This document shows, one piece after another, positions 34,707 through 45,678 of a DNA stretch of 58,227 bases. The stretch is from assembly GCA_009695305.1 (NCBI GenBank), contig SIBG01000016.1:1-58227 (forward strand), read 5' to 3'. A program made the translations under genes and the position numbers. The DNA is from Opitutus sp. (GTDB taxonomy: Bacteria; Verrucomicrobiota; Verrucomicrobiia; Opitutales; Opitutaceae). The notes below the pieces were generated by a model, which was not told where the DNA came from, ran no database searches, and was given only the letters and a program-made list of their open reading frames with translations. Each line of letters opens with the position of its first letter. Position 1 is the first letter of the stretch.

Positions 34707-35132
34707 CTACAACTTGTCGCCGAAGCGGACGCGTTTCACCGCGGCTTTTTTCTTCGGAGACGGCGGGATGCCGAGACGGGGGTCGCGGGCTTTTACCCGT
34801 TGGACGAGCCGGCGGGCGTCAGTTTCGAAGGTGTCGGAATTTTCTGGAAGGTAGAGCCATTTGCCGAGGATCGGGTGCGGTGCGAGCGCGGGAAAATCGG
34901 CGCGGAGGCTGGCGTGGTGAGCGTGGAAGGTGCAGACGAGCACGCCTTGCCAGGGTTCGCCTTGGGTCGTGAGGAAGAGTTGGTGACAGCCGTGGAGCAT
35001 GATCGTGCGCCCGCCGAACCACGACTTGAGCACGAAGGTGGGCTCGTGAATGAGCGGCTCGGCGAGCCACTGAAGCGGATGGTCAGGCTTGACGACGCGG
35101 GGCCGAAAGGCGGCGGCGCTGGTGGGTTTCAT
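34707..35132 (-). CDS. Small conserved-looking hypothetical protein
   Basis: A 141-residue protein with no signal peptide or membrane segment. It has an ordered composition: aromatic and His-rich stretches (WFGGRTIMLHGCHQLFL, then VCTFHAHHASL at about 66-76), a helix-like segment near 100-115, and a Lys-rich tail. I do not recognise a family. The FGG and hydrophobic pattern in the middle is faintly TfoX-like, but this is not supported. It lies between the ankyrin gene and the PhoD gene on the same strand, separated by gaps of 266 and 632 bases. Coding is supported by protein-like composition compared with the Arg/Pro-rich alternative frames. Confidence 0.62.
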   Translation of the reverse strand: MKPTSAAAFRPRVVKPDHPLQWLAEPLIHEPTFVLKSWFGGRTIMLHGCHQLFLTTQGEPWQGVLVCTFHAHHASLRADFPALAPHPILGKWLYLPENSDTFETDARRLVQRVKARDPRLGIPPSPKKKAAVKRVRFGDKL

Positions 35133-35398
35133 GCTGGGGAGAAACTGATGGAGCGGAATACCCAGAGGCGAAGAGAGGGTTGTCTACGGAACTCACGGCG
35201 GCCACGGAAGACGAATTTTCTTTGGTGTGGCCCGCGCGGCCAACCGGTGGAGTTTTCGCATGCCGCGAGGAAGGCTCCAAGGCAGGTTGGCCACAGAAAA
35301 CACAAGAAGACCCAGAAATTCCGGATGGATGGGTGTCTTCGTTTTTGCGTTTTTCGTAGCGATCCTCTGTGTCGTTCGGAGGCGGTGAGGCGGGCGCG

Positions 35399-35992
35399 TT
35401 ATGTTGAGGGTTTTGTGCCGGGAGGCCAGATGTAGGGGAGATGAATCATTGTGGTGGCCGGGACGCCGCTGGCGAGGAGCCAGTCGTAGACGGGTTTGGC
35501 GGTGGGGCCGCCTTGTTTTGCGCAATGGACGAGGGTGAAGCCGTGCGGGCCCGGGACGGCGGCGGCGAGGACGAGGCCGCGGGGATCGGTGGCGAGCGCG
35601 GCTTTCACGAGATCGAGGTGGCCGAGCATGGCGGCGGCGTAGAGGTCGATGCGGGCCTTGTGGGCGAGGAGAAACTCGGCGATCGCGCGTTGGCCGGTGT
35701 GGGCCGCGGCTTGGAGTGGCGTCTCGAAATCCCCGCCACCCCAGTCCCAGCAAGCGTTGACGAGGAGCGGCGTGACGGAGACGAGCTCGCGGACTTGGTC
35801 GAGGGAGCGCTGGGCGGCGCCGACGATGGCTTGGGATTTTTCGGGCGGGAGCGTGGGCGGTTTCGTGGGGGCTTTCGGGATGCTGGGGGGCGGGTTTTTG
35901 GTTTCCTGGGCGACGGCAAGGTGGGCGAGGGCACCGCTGGCGAGGAGGGTCGCGGAGGTGGCGAGGAAGTGGCGGCGGCGCTGGAGGTGCAT
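35399..35992 (-). CDS. Exported ankyrin-repeat protein
   Basis: A 197-residue protein from the ATG at 35992, which opens into a basic, possibly twin-arginine-type leader (LQRRRHFLAT) and a hydrophobic stretch ending in AVAQ near residue 28. A Pro/Lys-rich linker (about 30-52) follows. Then come ankyrin-type repeats: ETPLQAAAHTGQRAIAEFLLAHKARID, AAMLGHLDLVKAALATDPRG, and a degenerate third starting HGFTLVHCAKQGG. The frame is open far upstream to 36370, but that part is Arg/Pro-rich and unlike a protein. It probably mediates protein binding in the envelope. It lies 269 bases downstream of the TonB receptor gene. Confidence 0.75.
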   Translation of the reverse strand: MHLQRRRHFLATSATLLASGALAHLAVAQETKNPPPSIPKAPTKPPTLPPEKSQAIVGAAQRSLDQVRELVSVTPLLVNACWDWGGGDFETPLQAAAHTGQRAIAEFLLAHKARIDLYAAAMLGHLDLVKAALATDPRGLVLAAAVPGPHGFTLVHCAKQGGPTAKPVYDWLLASGVPATTMIHLPYIWPPGTKPST

Positions 35993-36261
35993 GGTGAGTT
36001 GGGAATCGTTTTCGTTCGTCCGCGGGTTGAGCGGATGGAAGACGTGCAGGTTGAGAGGGCGAAAAAGATTACGAGGACGAGAACGACTGAATCGGATGAT
36101 GGTTCGCGATACGGTTGGTATTTGCGGCGAGCGCGACGATGCGGCGGCGCATGGCGGACGCGGGAGGGACGGAGGTGGGTGCGCCGTCAACCCTGCGAAC
36201 GATCGCGGCGGAGCGCTACGCCGAACTGCGTTGTGGGCTGGTGGCCGCGGTTGCCGTGTAG

Positions 36262-39200
36262 TTAATACGTCCCCTTCACCCCAAAGGACCATTGCGCGCC
36301 GTAGGAGTTGGTCGAGCTGCGGCGTGCGTAGATCGGCGTGTCGGCCTGGTAGCTCGATTGGTTGAACCACACGTTGGTCACGTTGCGCGCGTTGACGAAG
36401 ATCGTCGCGCGGCGGTGAGCCTGATAGCTCAGGCTGATGTCCAGTGTCGTGCGCGCGTCCTGATACGCCTTGGCCAGCGGGCCTCGGCCAGTCGAGGCGC
36501 CGCGGTCCTGTTCGCCGCGGTGGTGCCAGTTCGCCATGGCCGTGAAGGGTTTTTTCGTAAAGGTGACGCCCCAGTTGGCGCTTGTGGGCACGAAGCGCGT
36601 GAAGGCCGCGGTGCGGCTACCCTCGAGTTTCAGCTTGGTCGCATTGGCAAACACGCTGAAGAAGCGGCCGTATTTGCCCACCGGCGTGAGCGACTGGCGG
36701 ACGTTGAACTCGACGCCCGTCACGCGCGCATCGCCGGAGTTGATGGTGGTGTCGAGGAACCAGCCGAGGTAGCGCGGATCGAGGCCGAACTCGTCCAGCA
36801 CCTCCGCCGTGGCCCGCGTTTGGAGTGTGCCAAAGAAATTGGCGATATCCTTGCGGAAGACACCGCCGGTGATCAGGCCGCCGTTCTCCGTGTAGTATTC
36901 GGCGGAGAGATCGTAGTTTTGCGCGATCCAGGGCTTCAGGCCGGTATTGCGGACCGAGATCGTGCCGGGGCTGGCGTTGGGATCGGTCGAGAACTCGATG
37001 TCGTTTTCGGTGATGGTGGCGTTGGGGACGATGTTGGAAAAATCGGGGCGGCCGTAGGTCTTGGCGTAGGCGGCGCGCAGTTGAAATTTCTCGGTCGCGA
37101 GGTAGGTGAGGTGGACGCTCGGGTAGTAGCCGTCGTAGGCACGGTTGGCGGCGTTGGCGCGTTCCTTGCGGGTGAAAAGCAATTCTTCCAGCGAGCCAGC
37201 GGCGCCGGCTGCGGGTTTACGGATGCGGGCCGTGCCGATGTGAGCGAAGGTCCCATCGGGATCGCGCACAAAGACGGCGGCGGGGTCGTTGAGTGGGCCG
37301 ACGCCCTTGTCGTGGGTTTTTTCGTAGCGCACGCCACCGAGCACCGTGAGGCGGTTGCTGAAAAAGCGTGCCTCGGTCTGCGCGTAGAGGCCGGTGACGG
37401 TCTCGAGAATCTGCTCGGAGCCGACGATGCGGCTCTGCTCTTCGGCGACGATCTGCGCCGCGGTCATGGTAAAGATGCGTGGATCTTGCCGCCACGCGTC
37501 GACGGCACGATTGTTGGAAATCCACGGAATGTTATCGAAGCCGAAATAGTTCGGGCGGTTCTTGTAAACCTGACCGAGGAACGGAGCGGGCGAGAGATTT
37601 CCGCTGGGTGGAGTGTAGGTGAAGGCGCGGTTGAAGGAACGGCGATCGCGATCCTGCGAACGGTAGCGGCCACCGATCTGGATATTGCCGGGGATGCCGA
37701 GGACGCTGAGGCTGCGGCGCAGGTTCAGGTCGTAGCCGAAGACATCCTCCTTGTGATCGCGGTAATCCGTCTGGGCGGCGGTGTTGAGCCGGTAATTGTT
37801 GATGTCGTAGAGATCGACTTCGCGGTTGGTGTTGTCGAAGGCCCGCGTGGTGGTCGGCCGCGCGGCGGTGATGCCCTCGAAGGTCACGCGCACCGGATTG
37901 ATCAACGCCGTATTGAGCGATTGGAAGCTGCCTTTTTGCTCGTAGCGGCGCCACGTTTTCGAGTTCGAGATGCTGGCGCCGGTGTCGAGGAGCCAGGTGC
38001 CGTCATCGTAGCGGTAGCGGCTATTGGTCGCGATGGTGCGGCCGTCGATGTGCAGAAAATTTCCGCTGAAGGTTACGCCGCCGCGGCCGGTGGCACCGAC
38101 GGTATTCTCGCCGTCAAAGCTCAGCGCGGTCCCGCCTGCCACGCTCGGCGTAGCGGTGGTGCCGGCGGTGGCGGTGCGGGTGACATTGCCGTTCTTGTCG
38201 CGGTAATAACTGGCCTGGCCGCCGAAGGAGAGGACGGAATTGCGGGTGACGCGCCAGTCGGCTTTCAGGCTGGTGGAGTCGCGCGTATACCATTTCGGCG
38301 CGTCGACGATCCCGTGGCTTTGCAGGAAAGGCCGCGCGGGCGTCGCGCCGGTGCCGGCGGCGGTGGCATTCCACGTCATCGTGGAAATGTTCTGCTCGTT
38401 CCATTGTTTGGAGTGGAGACCGGTGAAAACGAGGCCGAAGGTTTTTGTGATGGGCAGCGTGAGATCGAAGTCGAAACCGGGGTGCACGCGGGCCTCGAGC
38501 GTGTCGAAGGGAAATGGCTGTTTCTTGATCATCATGCCGTCGCTGCTGGCGGAAACAAAGGTGCGGTAGTTGAACTGCATGCGGCTGCGCTCAAACGCGC
38601 TTTTGCTCACCATATTTACGGTGCCGGAGATGCCGTCGGCGGGATTCGCGGGCGTTGGCACCTTGGTGACCTCGATGCGCGAGACGTTGTTGATCGAGAC
38701 CTGCGTGAAAAGAAACGAACGGTTGGCCGCGCTGCCCGAGGCGTTGGCGAGTTGTGCGCCGTCGGCGGTGACGCCGGTCATGTTGGGATCGAAGCCGCGG
38801 ACGGCGATGGCGTTGGGCGAGGCGTCGGAATACTCGATGGTCACGCCGGGCAGGAATTTCATGAATTCGGCGACGTTGCCCTCGGTGACATCGCCGAACG
38901 CATCGGTGGCGACGACGTTTTTGATGTTCTTGGCGAAGCGCTGCTCGTTCGTCGCGAGGGCCTCGCCCTCGGTGAGCCGCGACGAGGAGGCGATGAAGGC
39001 GTCGAGCTTCACGACGCCGGTGGCGGACTGCGCGCCGTAGCGCTCGCGGTTGCTGAGGTTGACGTCGCGCTGCAGGGTCTCGCCGGCGCGCAACTCCACG
39101 GCGAACTGCACGGGGTCGAGGCCGGAGTAGAAGGCCTCGAGGGTCACCGGCCCAGGAGGCAAGCCGGCGAAGCGGAACGTGCCGGTGTCGTCGGTGAACG

Positions 39201-39405
39201 TCGTGGCGCCCGTGGTTTTGAGCGTGACGCGGGCGTTGTTGAGATATTGGCCTGTGATTTCGTTTTGGATGCGGCCGGTGACCGCAGCGGTAGAGGGCGT
39301 GGTTTGAGCGGGCGCCGACGCGAGACTGGCACCGAGGAGAAACGTGGATAGGCAGGCGCGCACGGCAGAGGCCAGAGCGCCGCGGGGGGATGTGGTTGTT
39401 TTCAT
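36262..39405 (-). CDS. TonB-dependent outer-membrane receptor with N-terminal regulatory domain
   Basis: A 1047-residue receptor. A signal peptide (about 1-35) is followed by a carboxypeptidase-regulatory-like domain (about 40-115: TGRIQNEITGQYLNNARVTL, then FTDDTGTFRFAGLPPG). The plug domain (about 135-260) contains FMKFLPGVTIEYSD, AIAVRGFDPN and IEVTKVPTPANPADGISGTV. The beta-barrel occupies the rest and ends with WSFGVKGTY, a terminal aromatic as expected. No SusD partner is adjacent, as is usual for this phylum. It would import an oligosaccharide or other large ligand, and as the upstream member of the minus-strand block it fits with the downstream lyase and sugar-acid enzyme. The start at 39405 is chosen for the signal peptide. 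Confidence 0.93.
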   Translation of the reverse strand: MKTTTSPRGALASAVRACLSTFLLGASLASAPAQTTPSTAAVTGRIQNEITGQYLNNARVTLKTTGATTFTDDTGTFRFAGLPPGPVTLEAFYSGLDPVQFAVELRAGETLQRDVNLSNRERYGAQSATGVVKLDAFIASSSRLTEGEALATNEQRFAKNIKNVVATDAFGDVTEGNVAEFMKFLPGVTIEYSDASPNAIAVRGFDPNMTGVTADGAQLANASGSAANRSFLFTQVSINNVSRIEVTKVPTPANPADGISGTVNMVSKSAFERSRMQFNYRTFVSASSDGMMIKKQPFPFDTLEARVHPGFDFDLTLPITKTFGLVFTGLHSKQWNEQNISTMTWNATAAGTGATPARPFLQSHGIVDAPKWYTRDSTSLKADWRVTRNSVLSFGGQASYYRDKNGNVTRTATAGTTATPSVAGGTALSFDGENTVGATGRGGVTFSGNFLHIDGRTIATNSRYRYDDGTWLLDTGASISNSKTWRRYEQKGSFQSLNTALINPVRVTFEGITAARPTTTRAFDNTNREVDLYDINNYRLNTAAQTDYRDHKEDVFGYDLNLRRSLSVLGIPGNIQIGGRYRSQDRDRRSFNRAFTYTPPSGNLSPAPFLGQVYKNRPNYFGFDNIPWISNNRAVDAWRQDPRIFTMTAAQIVAEEQSRIVGSEQILETVTGLYAQTEARFFSNRLTVLGGVRYEKTHDKGVGPLNDPAAVFVRDPDGTFAHIGTARIRKPAAGAAGSLEELLFTRKERANAANRAYDGYYPSVHLTYLATEKFQLRAAYAKTYGRPDFSNIVPNATITENDIEFSTDPNASPGTISVRNTGLKPWIAQNYDLSAEYYTENGGLITGGVFRKDIANFFGTLQTRATAEVLDEFGLDPRYLGWFLDTTINSGDARVTGVEFNVRQSLTPVGKYGRFFSVFANATKLKLEGSRTAAFTRFVPTSANWGVTFTKKPFTAMANWHHRGEQDRGASTGRGPLAKAYQDARTTLDISLSYQAHRRATIFVNARNVTNVWFNQSSYQADTPIYARRSSTNSYGAQWSFGVKGTY

Positions 39406-39670
39406 GGGGAAGAGAGGGGGTTGACCGACAAGGGCCACGGGAGTCCGGGGTGTCGAGCCGGATTGCGGCACTCACCGCCAGAGGATTTTTTAGGGTCGAT
39501 CATTTAAGATGGGTCACCGAGAAGCATCCCCGAGGGCTTTGCAACGGGTCGCTCCGCTTCCCGTGAGGCAGCAGAGCAGTTCATCGCGCCCAGCACCGGG
39601 CGCGGTGCCTTGGTCCGACCCTTCGCGATGACCAGAGGCTGAATCATCCGGGACGTCGGGCTTATACCAA

Positions 39671-39787
39671 CGTCCCGTAACTTTTAGACCTTTGTCATTG
39701 CGAGGTGCGCGAAGCGCGCCGTGGCAATCCAGCTGGATTGCTTCCTCGCTACGCTCCTCGCAATGACAGTCTAAATCATCCGGGACG
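39671..39787. repeat. Palindromic repeat, copy C (longest form)
   Basis: Core inverted ends GTCATTGCGAGG (39694-39705) and CCTCGCAATGAC (39756-39767) enclose the same CAATCCAGCTGGATTG palindrome as copy A. Here the pairing extends outward through TTAGAC/GTCTAA (39684-39689 and 39769-39774) to CGTCCCG/CGGGACG (39671-39677 and 39781-39787). A 23-base exact direct repeat sits at 39642-39664 and 39774-39796, suggesting a partial tandem copy. Confidence 0.88.
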
Positions 39788-39808
39788 TCGGGCTTACTCC
39801 TCTCGACC

Positions 39809-39838
39809 GAAAAAAAGCGGCCCGAATTCGGGCCGCCT
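39809..39838 (-). terminator. Intrinsic terminator of the rng operon
   Basis: The perfect 20-base palindrome GCGGCCCGAATTCGGGCCGC (39817-39836) is followed in the minus direction by seven Ts (A tract 39810-39816). It starts 45 bases after the rng stop codon and would end the transcript arriving from the polysaccharide/rodA genes. Confidence 0.9.
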
Positions 39839-39880
39839 TGAAAAGACGCGGTGCGTTAGGGCTGACGCGCCCGACCTCGA

Positions 39881-41629
<1,749 letters not shown>

Positions 41630-41725
41630 GGTGGGTGTCGTGTGGGTTGAGCAGGGTGGCACCCGGTGCGGCAGTGGCGGCGCAGGAAATTCCGGCAGAG
41701 CGGTCGTGAGCGCGAAGAAGGGAGT

Positions 41726-42943
41726 TCATGCGAAATCCTTCCTGAAGCGCCAGACGCTCTGGACCAGTCCTTGCAGCAAGCAGCAACTGAGCACAAAGGA
41801 GCCACCGTAGCTGATAAAGGGAAGCGGTATGCCCGTGATGGGCACGAGGCCGATGGTCATGGCGATGTTCACGAACACATGCACCGCGAACAGCACCGTG
41901 ACGCCGAGGGCGAGCAGGATGCCGAGTCGGTCCCTGGCGGAACCGGCGATGCGAATGCCGTTGAACAACACCAGACCGAACAGGCCGAGAACCGTAAGGC
42001 TTCCCAAAAATCCTTTTTCCTCGGCGATGACCGAGAAGATAAAATCGTTATGCGCCACCGAGCGCGGCAGGTAGCCGAGGCGCGCTTGCGTGCCCTCGGT
42101 CCAGCCCTTGCCGACGAGGCCGCCACTGCCGACCGAGATGAGCGATTGCCGCTGGTTCCACGCGACGCCCATCGGGTCGATCTTGTCGGGCGCGACGAAC
42201 GGGAGGATGCGGTTGCGCTGGTAGTCCTGCAACGGCACCCACGTGTGGGGCTCGTATTTATGGACGTCGCGGGTGAAATCGTAGCCGTGCGCCGTCATGA
42301 AGTCCGCGTAGCGCCAGGTGTCGAGCACGACCACTCCGAGGAGGAGGAGGAACGCGCCCAGCGCCCCCGCGAAGAAACGCGCGGACAACTTGGAAACGTA
42401 GAGCATGGAGAACACCATCGGGGGCAGGACAATCGCCGACTTCAGGTCGGGTTGTCGCAGGATCAAGAACATGGGCGCACCCACCGCAAGGGCCAATTTC
42501 CCCAGCGTGCCGAGCGACTGGGTGACCGTGCCGATTTTCGAGTGCACGAGGATGCTGGCGGTGATGAGCAGCACGCCGATTTTCGCGGTTTCCGACGGTT
42601 GAAACACGAACAACCACCGCCGCGACCCGTAGACTTCGCGTCCGATGCCCGGCACCAGCACGAGGACGAGCGCCAGCACGCAGGCGGCGTAGAGCCAGTG
42701 CACCACGCTCAGCCAAAAGCGATAGTCGATCAGCGACACGCCGACATACACCGTCGCGCCCAGCACGAGAAACCCCGCCTGTTTTTGCCAGTCGGTCCCG
42801 TTCACCGGCACCTGCGCCGAATAGATAAAAGCGATGCCAAACAAACTCAGCCCCAACAGCGCGAGCGGGGTGAGCAGATCCCACTGGGTGCGCGTCGTCG
42901 GTTTGAAGACGCTGAGATATTCGGTGGGGGCAGGGAGGTTCAC
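41726..42943 (-). CDS. rodA: Rod-shape SEDS glycosyltransferase RodA
   Basis: A 405-residue SEDS-family peptidoglycan polymerase with about ten membrane helices. Diagnostic blocks are SRRWLFVFQPSETAKIG, ILRQPDLKSAIV, RQSLISVGSGGLVGKGWTEG, HNDFIFSVIAEEKGFLG and PFISYGGSF. Length and order match RodA rather than FtsW. It elongates the lateral wall with a class B PBP that is not in this window. Its ATG overlaps the stop of the upstream O-antigen ligase gene by four bases (42940-42943), which places it at the end of a surface-polysaccharide gene series and followed by rng. Confidence 0.94.
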   Translation of the reverse strand: MNLPAPTEYLSVFKPTTRTQWDLLTPLALLGLSLFGIAFIYSAQVPVNGTDWQKQAGFLVLGATVYVGVSLIDYRFWLSVVHWLYAACVLALVLVLVPGIGREVYGSRRWLFVFQPSETAKIGVLLITASILVHSKIGTVTQSLGTLGKLALAVGAPMFLILRQPDLKSAIVLPPMVFSMLYVSKLSARFFAGALGAFLLLLGVVVLDTWRYADFMTAHGYDFTRDVHKYEPHTWVPLQDYQRNRILPFVAPDKIDPMGVAWNQRQSLISVGSGGLVGKGWTEGTQARLGYLPRSVAHNDFIFSVIAEEKGFLGSLTVLGLFGLVLFNGIRIAGSARDRLGILLALGVTVLFAVHVFVNIAMTIGLVPITGIPLPFISYGGSFVLSCCLLQGLVQSVWRFRKDFA

Positions 42944-44442
42944 GGGGAGGTGCGGACGGCGACTTCATCCGCCCGCGCCCCGCTCGGCAAGTCCGCAGCG
43001 ACCGCCAAATCGGCCGCGGGCCCGGGGCCGGCGGCGCCCGCGGCGCTGGCCAGGCCCAGCACGACCCAGAACACGACGGCGCCCATCGGCCCTTCGAGCA
43101 CGACGCCAAGGCAGGCGCTGGTGAGAATGACGCAGACGCTGGCCCACAGGCCGGCCGTCTCCAGCGCCATCGTGCGGGCCGCGCGCCAGGCGCGAGTGAC
43201 CAGGACTACGAGCAGAAAGAGAAACGGCCCGAGCCCGGCGAAGCCCGCGCGGGCAAACACCGTGATGACGACGTTGTGCGGGCTCCGGGTCAGAAAATCG
43301 TCGGTGCCATCTGGATAGTAAATGCGGGCAAACCCCTCCGCGAGATCGTAGCCCCAGCCGAGCCCCAGCCACGGATTCGCGTGCAGGGTTTCGTCGATGC
43401 ACGTCCGCCACCAGACGGCGCGAAAAAGATTATTGTCGCCCTTGTTGTAGGTTTCGACCCCGGAGTAATTATGCTGGCCGAGGGGATCGCCGAGCGAAAC
43501 GACGCGTTCATACACGCCGTGCAACGGCGTGTGCTCCCAAGATTCGTGGCGCAGGTAGGCGACGAAGAGAATCACGATCGCGGCCGCGATGGCGGCGCCG
43601 GTTTGAAAGGCGGCAAACCGCCAGCGACCCGCGAACGCGAGCAACAGCGAACCCACGGCCAGCCCGAGCATGGAGGCGCGGTTGTTGGTGCTGACCACGA
43701 GGGCGATCAGCCCGAGGCTGCCGGCGAGGGACCAGAACGAACGCTTTTGCTCAAAGCGCAAAAAGAGCAACAGGGCGCCCACGGCCATGAACGTCCCGAC
43801 GAGGTCGCCCTTGAAAAAGACCAACGGCACGCCGCGAATCGTGAGCAATTCGAGAAAAAATCCGGGCCATTGCACGAAGAGTGGATAGACCACCAGCAGG
43901 GCGGCGCACGCGCCGAGCAGGCAGCGCAGGAGAAAGCGCCGGCCCGCCTCCGTCGTGCCGGCCTCCTGCGCGAGGAAGAAAAACGACGCATAGTAAACGG
44001 TCGCGAAGTCCCGCACGGCGGCGAACTGAAAGAGCCGGAGGTCGAGATACAACCGGAACGAGCAGCACGCCATCCACAGGAGGATGGCGAAGTTGAGCGC
44101 GTCGCGCCGCAAGGGCAGGCGGCGTTGCGCCGCGCTCTTCATCGCCAGGGCGACCCCCGCGACGAGCAGCACAAACTCCGCCGGCAGCAGGGGAAACTGA
44201 CCGGCCAGCGACACTTGCGCGAAGCCGCGGTTGCCGACAATGTAGCCGATGACCGCCCCGCCGAGCAGCACCGTCGGCAACGGCAGCGGCTGGAGGTAGA
44301 CCACGCCGAGCGCGACAAATCCGCCGGCACTCACGAGCGGCCAGAAATATTGCTCCTGCGCGATCAAGAAGGCCAGCCAGACGGCCAGCACGGCGGCGAC
44401 CGTCCCGTAAACCCTCGTGCGCCAGATGGCCGACAGCGTCAT
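42940..44442 (-). CDS. O-antigen ligase/polymerase-like membrane protein
   Basis: A 500-residue protein with about twelve membrane helices and a large periplasmic loop near residues 300-390 (GVETYNKGDNNLFRAVWWR, then NPWLGLGWGYD and SPHNVVITVFARAG). That is the Wzy_C-type signature of the O-antigen ligase/polymerase family. The His in SPHN is characteristic. It would polymerise or ligate a surface polysaccharide. The C-terminus is an Ala/Gly/Pro-rich tail. It lies 60 bases downstream of a GT4 gene and overlaps rodA by four bases, so it is translationally linked to rodA. Confidence 0.87.
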   Translation of the reverse strand: MTLSAIWRTRVYGTVAAVLAVWLAFLIAQEQYFWPLVSAGGFVALGVVYLQPLPLPTVLLGGAVIGYIVGNRGFAQVSLAGQFPLLPAEFVLLVAGVALAMKSAAQRRLPLRRDALNFAILLWMACCSFRLYLDLRLFQFAAVRDFATVYYASFFFLAQEAGTTEAGRRFLLRCLLGACAALLVVYPLFVQWPGFFLELLTIRGVPLVFFKGDLVGTFMAVGALLLFLRFEQKRSFWSLAGSLGLIALVVSTNNRASMLGLAVGSLLLAFAGRWRFAAFQTGAAIAAAIVILFVAYLRHESWEHTPLHGVYERVVSLGDPLGQHNYSGVETYNKGDNNLFRAVWWRTCIDETLHANPWLGLGWGYDLAEGFARIYYPDGTDDFLTRSPHNVVITVFARAGFAGLGPFLFLLVVLVTRAWRAARTMALETAGLWASVCVILTSACLGVVLEGPMGAVVFWVVLGLASAAGAAGPGPAADLAVAADLPSGARADEVAVRTSP

Positions 44443-44502
44443 GGAAGTGGCGGCCGTGATGACAGGACTCGTGGGAGCGAACCAGCGAAAACCATCGGCG
44501 GA

Positions 44503-45678
44503 TCAGGCAGGAGGCGTGCGCGTCGCCTCGAGCGCCTGCGCGTAGAGCCGACGGTAGCCGGCCTGCATGATCCGTGGGTCGAAGCGCTCGCGCGCCCACG
44601 CCAGCGCCTGCGCGGCGGTCGCGCGGCATTGGGTGGTGGCCGCGAGCGCCGACTGCAGCACGCGGGCGAAATCTGCCGCGTCGTCCACGCGTGCCCGCCA
44701 GGGGTAGTCTGGTGGGAGTTGCTCGCACAGCCCGGGCGCCGCGGTGACCACCAGCGGCACGGCGAGCAGCATCGCCTCGATCGCGACGAGGCTTTGGCCC
44801 TCAAAACGCGAGGGCATGAGCACGAAATCAAATTCGGTCATCCGGCGGGACAACTCCGGCACGGGCGGGCGCACGTGCACCGTCCAGCCGGTGGGTGGGT
44901 GGGCGGCGAGGGCGCGCAGGAGCGGCTCATGGGCGCCGCTGCCGTGCAAAGTGAGTTCAAGTCGGCGGTTCGCGGGCCCGCGGGCTGCGGCAAGAACTGA
45001 GGGCAGCAGATCGGTTCCTTTTTGAAATTCGAAGCGTCCGGCAAAAAGCAGCCGGATCGGATCGCCCGGCACCCGGTTCAGCGACTGCGGTGGTTGCCCC
45101 ACGTCGACCCCGTTGAAAATAATGGCCGGAGGCGCGGGTGGCGCGGCGGCCCCGGAGGCGAGGCGTAATCTGGCGAACGCTTCGCCCGCGCCCTGCGATA
45201 CCCCCGCGATGGAGGCGTGCGCCATCCGGCGATCACACCACCGGCCGAGTCTCGGCCAATCGGACCAGAAGACCGTGTTGTGGATCGTGCGCACCGCCGG
45301 AATTCGCTTGAGGGACGGTTGGAGCGTGACCATCGCGGCGTAGCTCGCCTCGGGGATTTCCGTGTGCAAGTGAATGAGGTCGGGTCGAAACGCCTGCACG
45401 GCGCTCGCCGCCCGCCAGCCTGCCGGCAACAGACCCCCCCATTTCAACGGCAGCCGTGTGCCGCAGAAGAGCGGCGTCTGCGCGGCGGCCAACTCGCGCC
45501 GGAGGGCCGGCCCGATGGCGTCCGCCGCGATGCCGTGCACGGCGAAGATCGCGGAATCAACGTCGGACTTCAGTCCGCGCACGAGGTCGAGCGCGACGCG
45601 TTCGGCCCCGCCGAGTCCCAGGCGAGTGATGTAGTGCAGCACGCGCGGGCGGGCCGAATGAGGGGAGGCAGCGGTCAT
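44503..45678 (-). CDS. GT4-family glycosyltransferase
   Basis: A 391-residue GT-B glycosyltransferase. The N-terminal segment HYITRLGLGGAERVALDLV is the donor/acceptor loop typical of GT4. The C-terminal domain starts at LLFAGRFEFQKGTDLL and carries the E-x7-E motif in PSRFEGQSLVAIEAML. There is no signal or membrane segment, so it acts at the cytoplasmic face building a lipid-linked glycan. Its ATG overlaps the end of the flippase gene by four bases (45675-45678), and the O-antigen ligase gene follows after 60 bases. Confidence 0.92.
   Translation of the reverse strand: MTAASPHSARPRVLHYITRLGLGGAERVALDLVRGLKSDVDSAIFAVHGIAADAIGPALRRELAAAQTPLFCGTRLPLKWGGLLPAGWRAASAVQAFRPDLIHLHTEIPEASYAAMVTLQPSLKRIPAVRTIHNTVFWSDWPRLGRWCDRRMAHASIAGVSQGAGEAFARLRLASGAAAPPAPPAIIFNGVDVGQPPQSLNRVPGDPIRLLFAGRFEFQKGTDLLPSVLAAARGPANRRLELTLHGSGAHEPLLRALAAHPPTGWTVHVRPPVPELSRRMTEFDFVLMPSRFEGQSLVAIEAMLLAVPLVVTAAPGLCEQLPPDYPWRARVDDAADFARVLQSALAATTQCRATAAQALAWARERFDPRIMQAGYRRLYAQALEATRTPPA

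Larger units (their letters stand above)
39406..39880. other. Intergenic region with repeat copy C and the rng terminator
   Basis: A 475-base gap between the end of rng (minus strand) and the start of the TonB receptor gene (minus strand). It contains a 23-base direct repeat (39642-39664 and 39774-39796), repeat copy C and an intrinsic terminator (39809-39838). The TonB receptor promoter should lie in 39406-39630, where I see no obvious boxes. Confidence 0.7.

Noticed and set aside
36292..39351. A 1019-codon plus-strand open frame opposite the TonB receptor gene
   Set aside because: Its translation is Gly/Ala/Val/Arg-rich without domains, a typical antisense shadow in high-GC DNA; the minus strand has the clear receptor domains and signal peptide.
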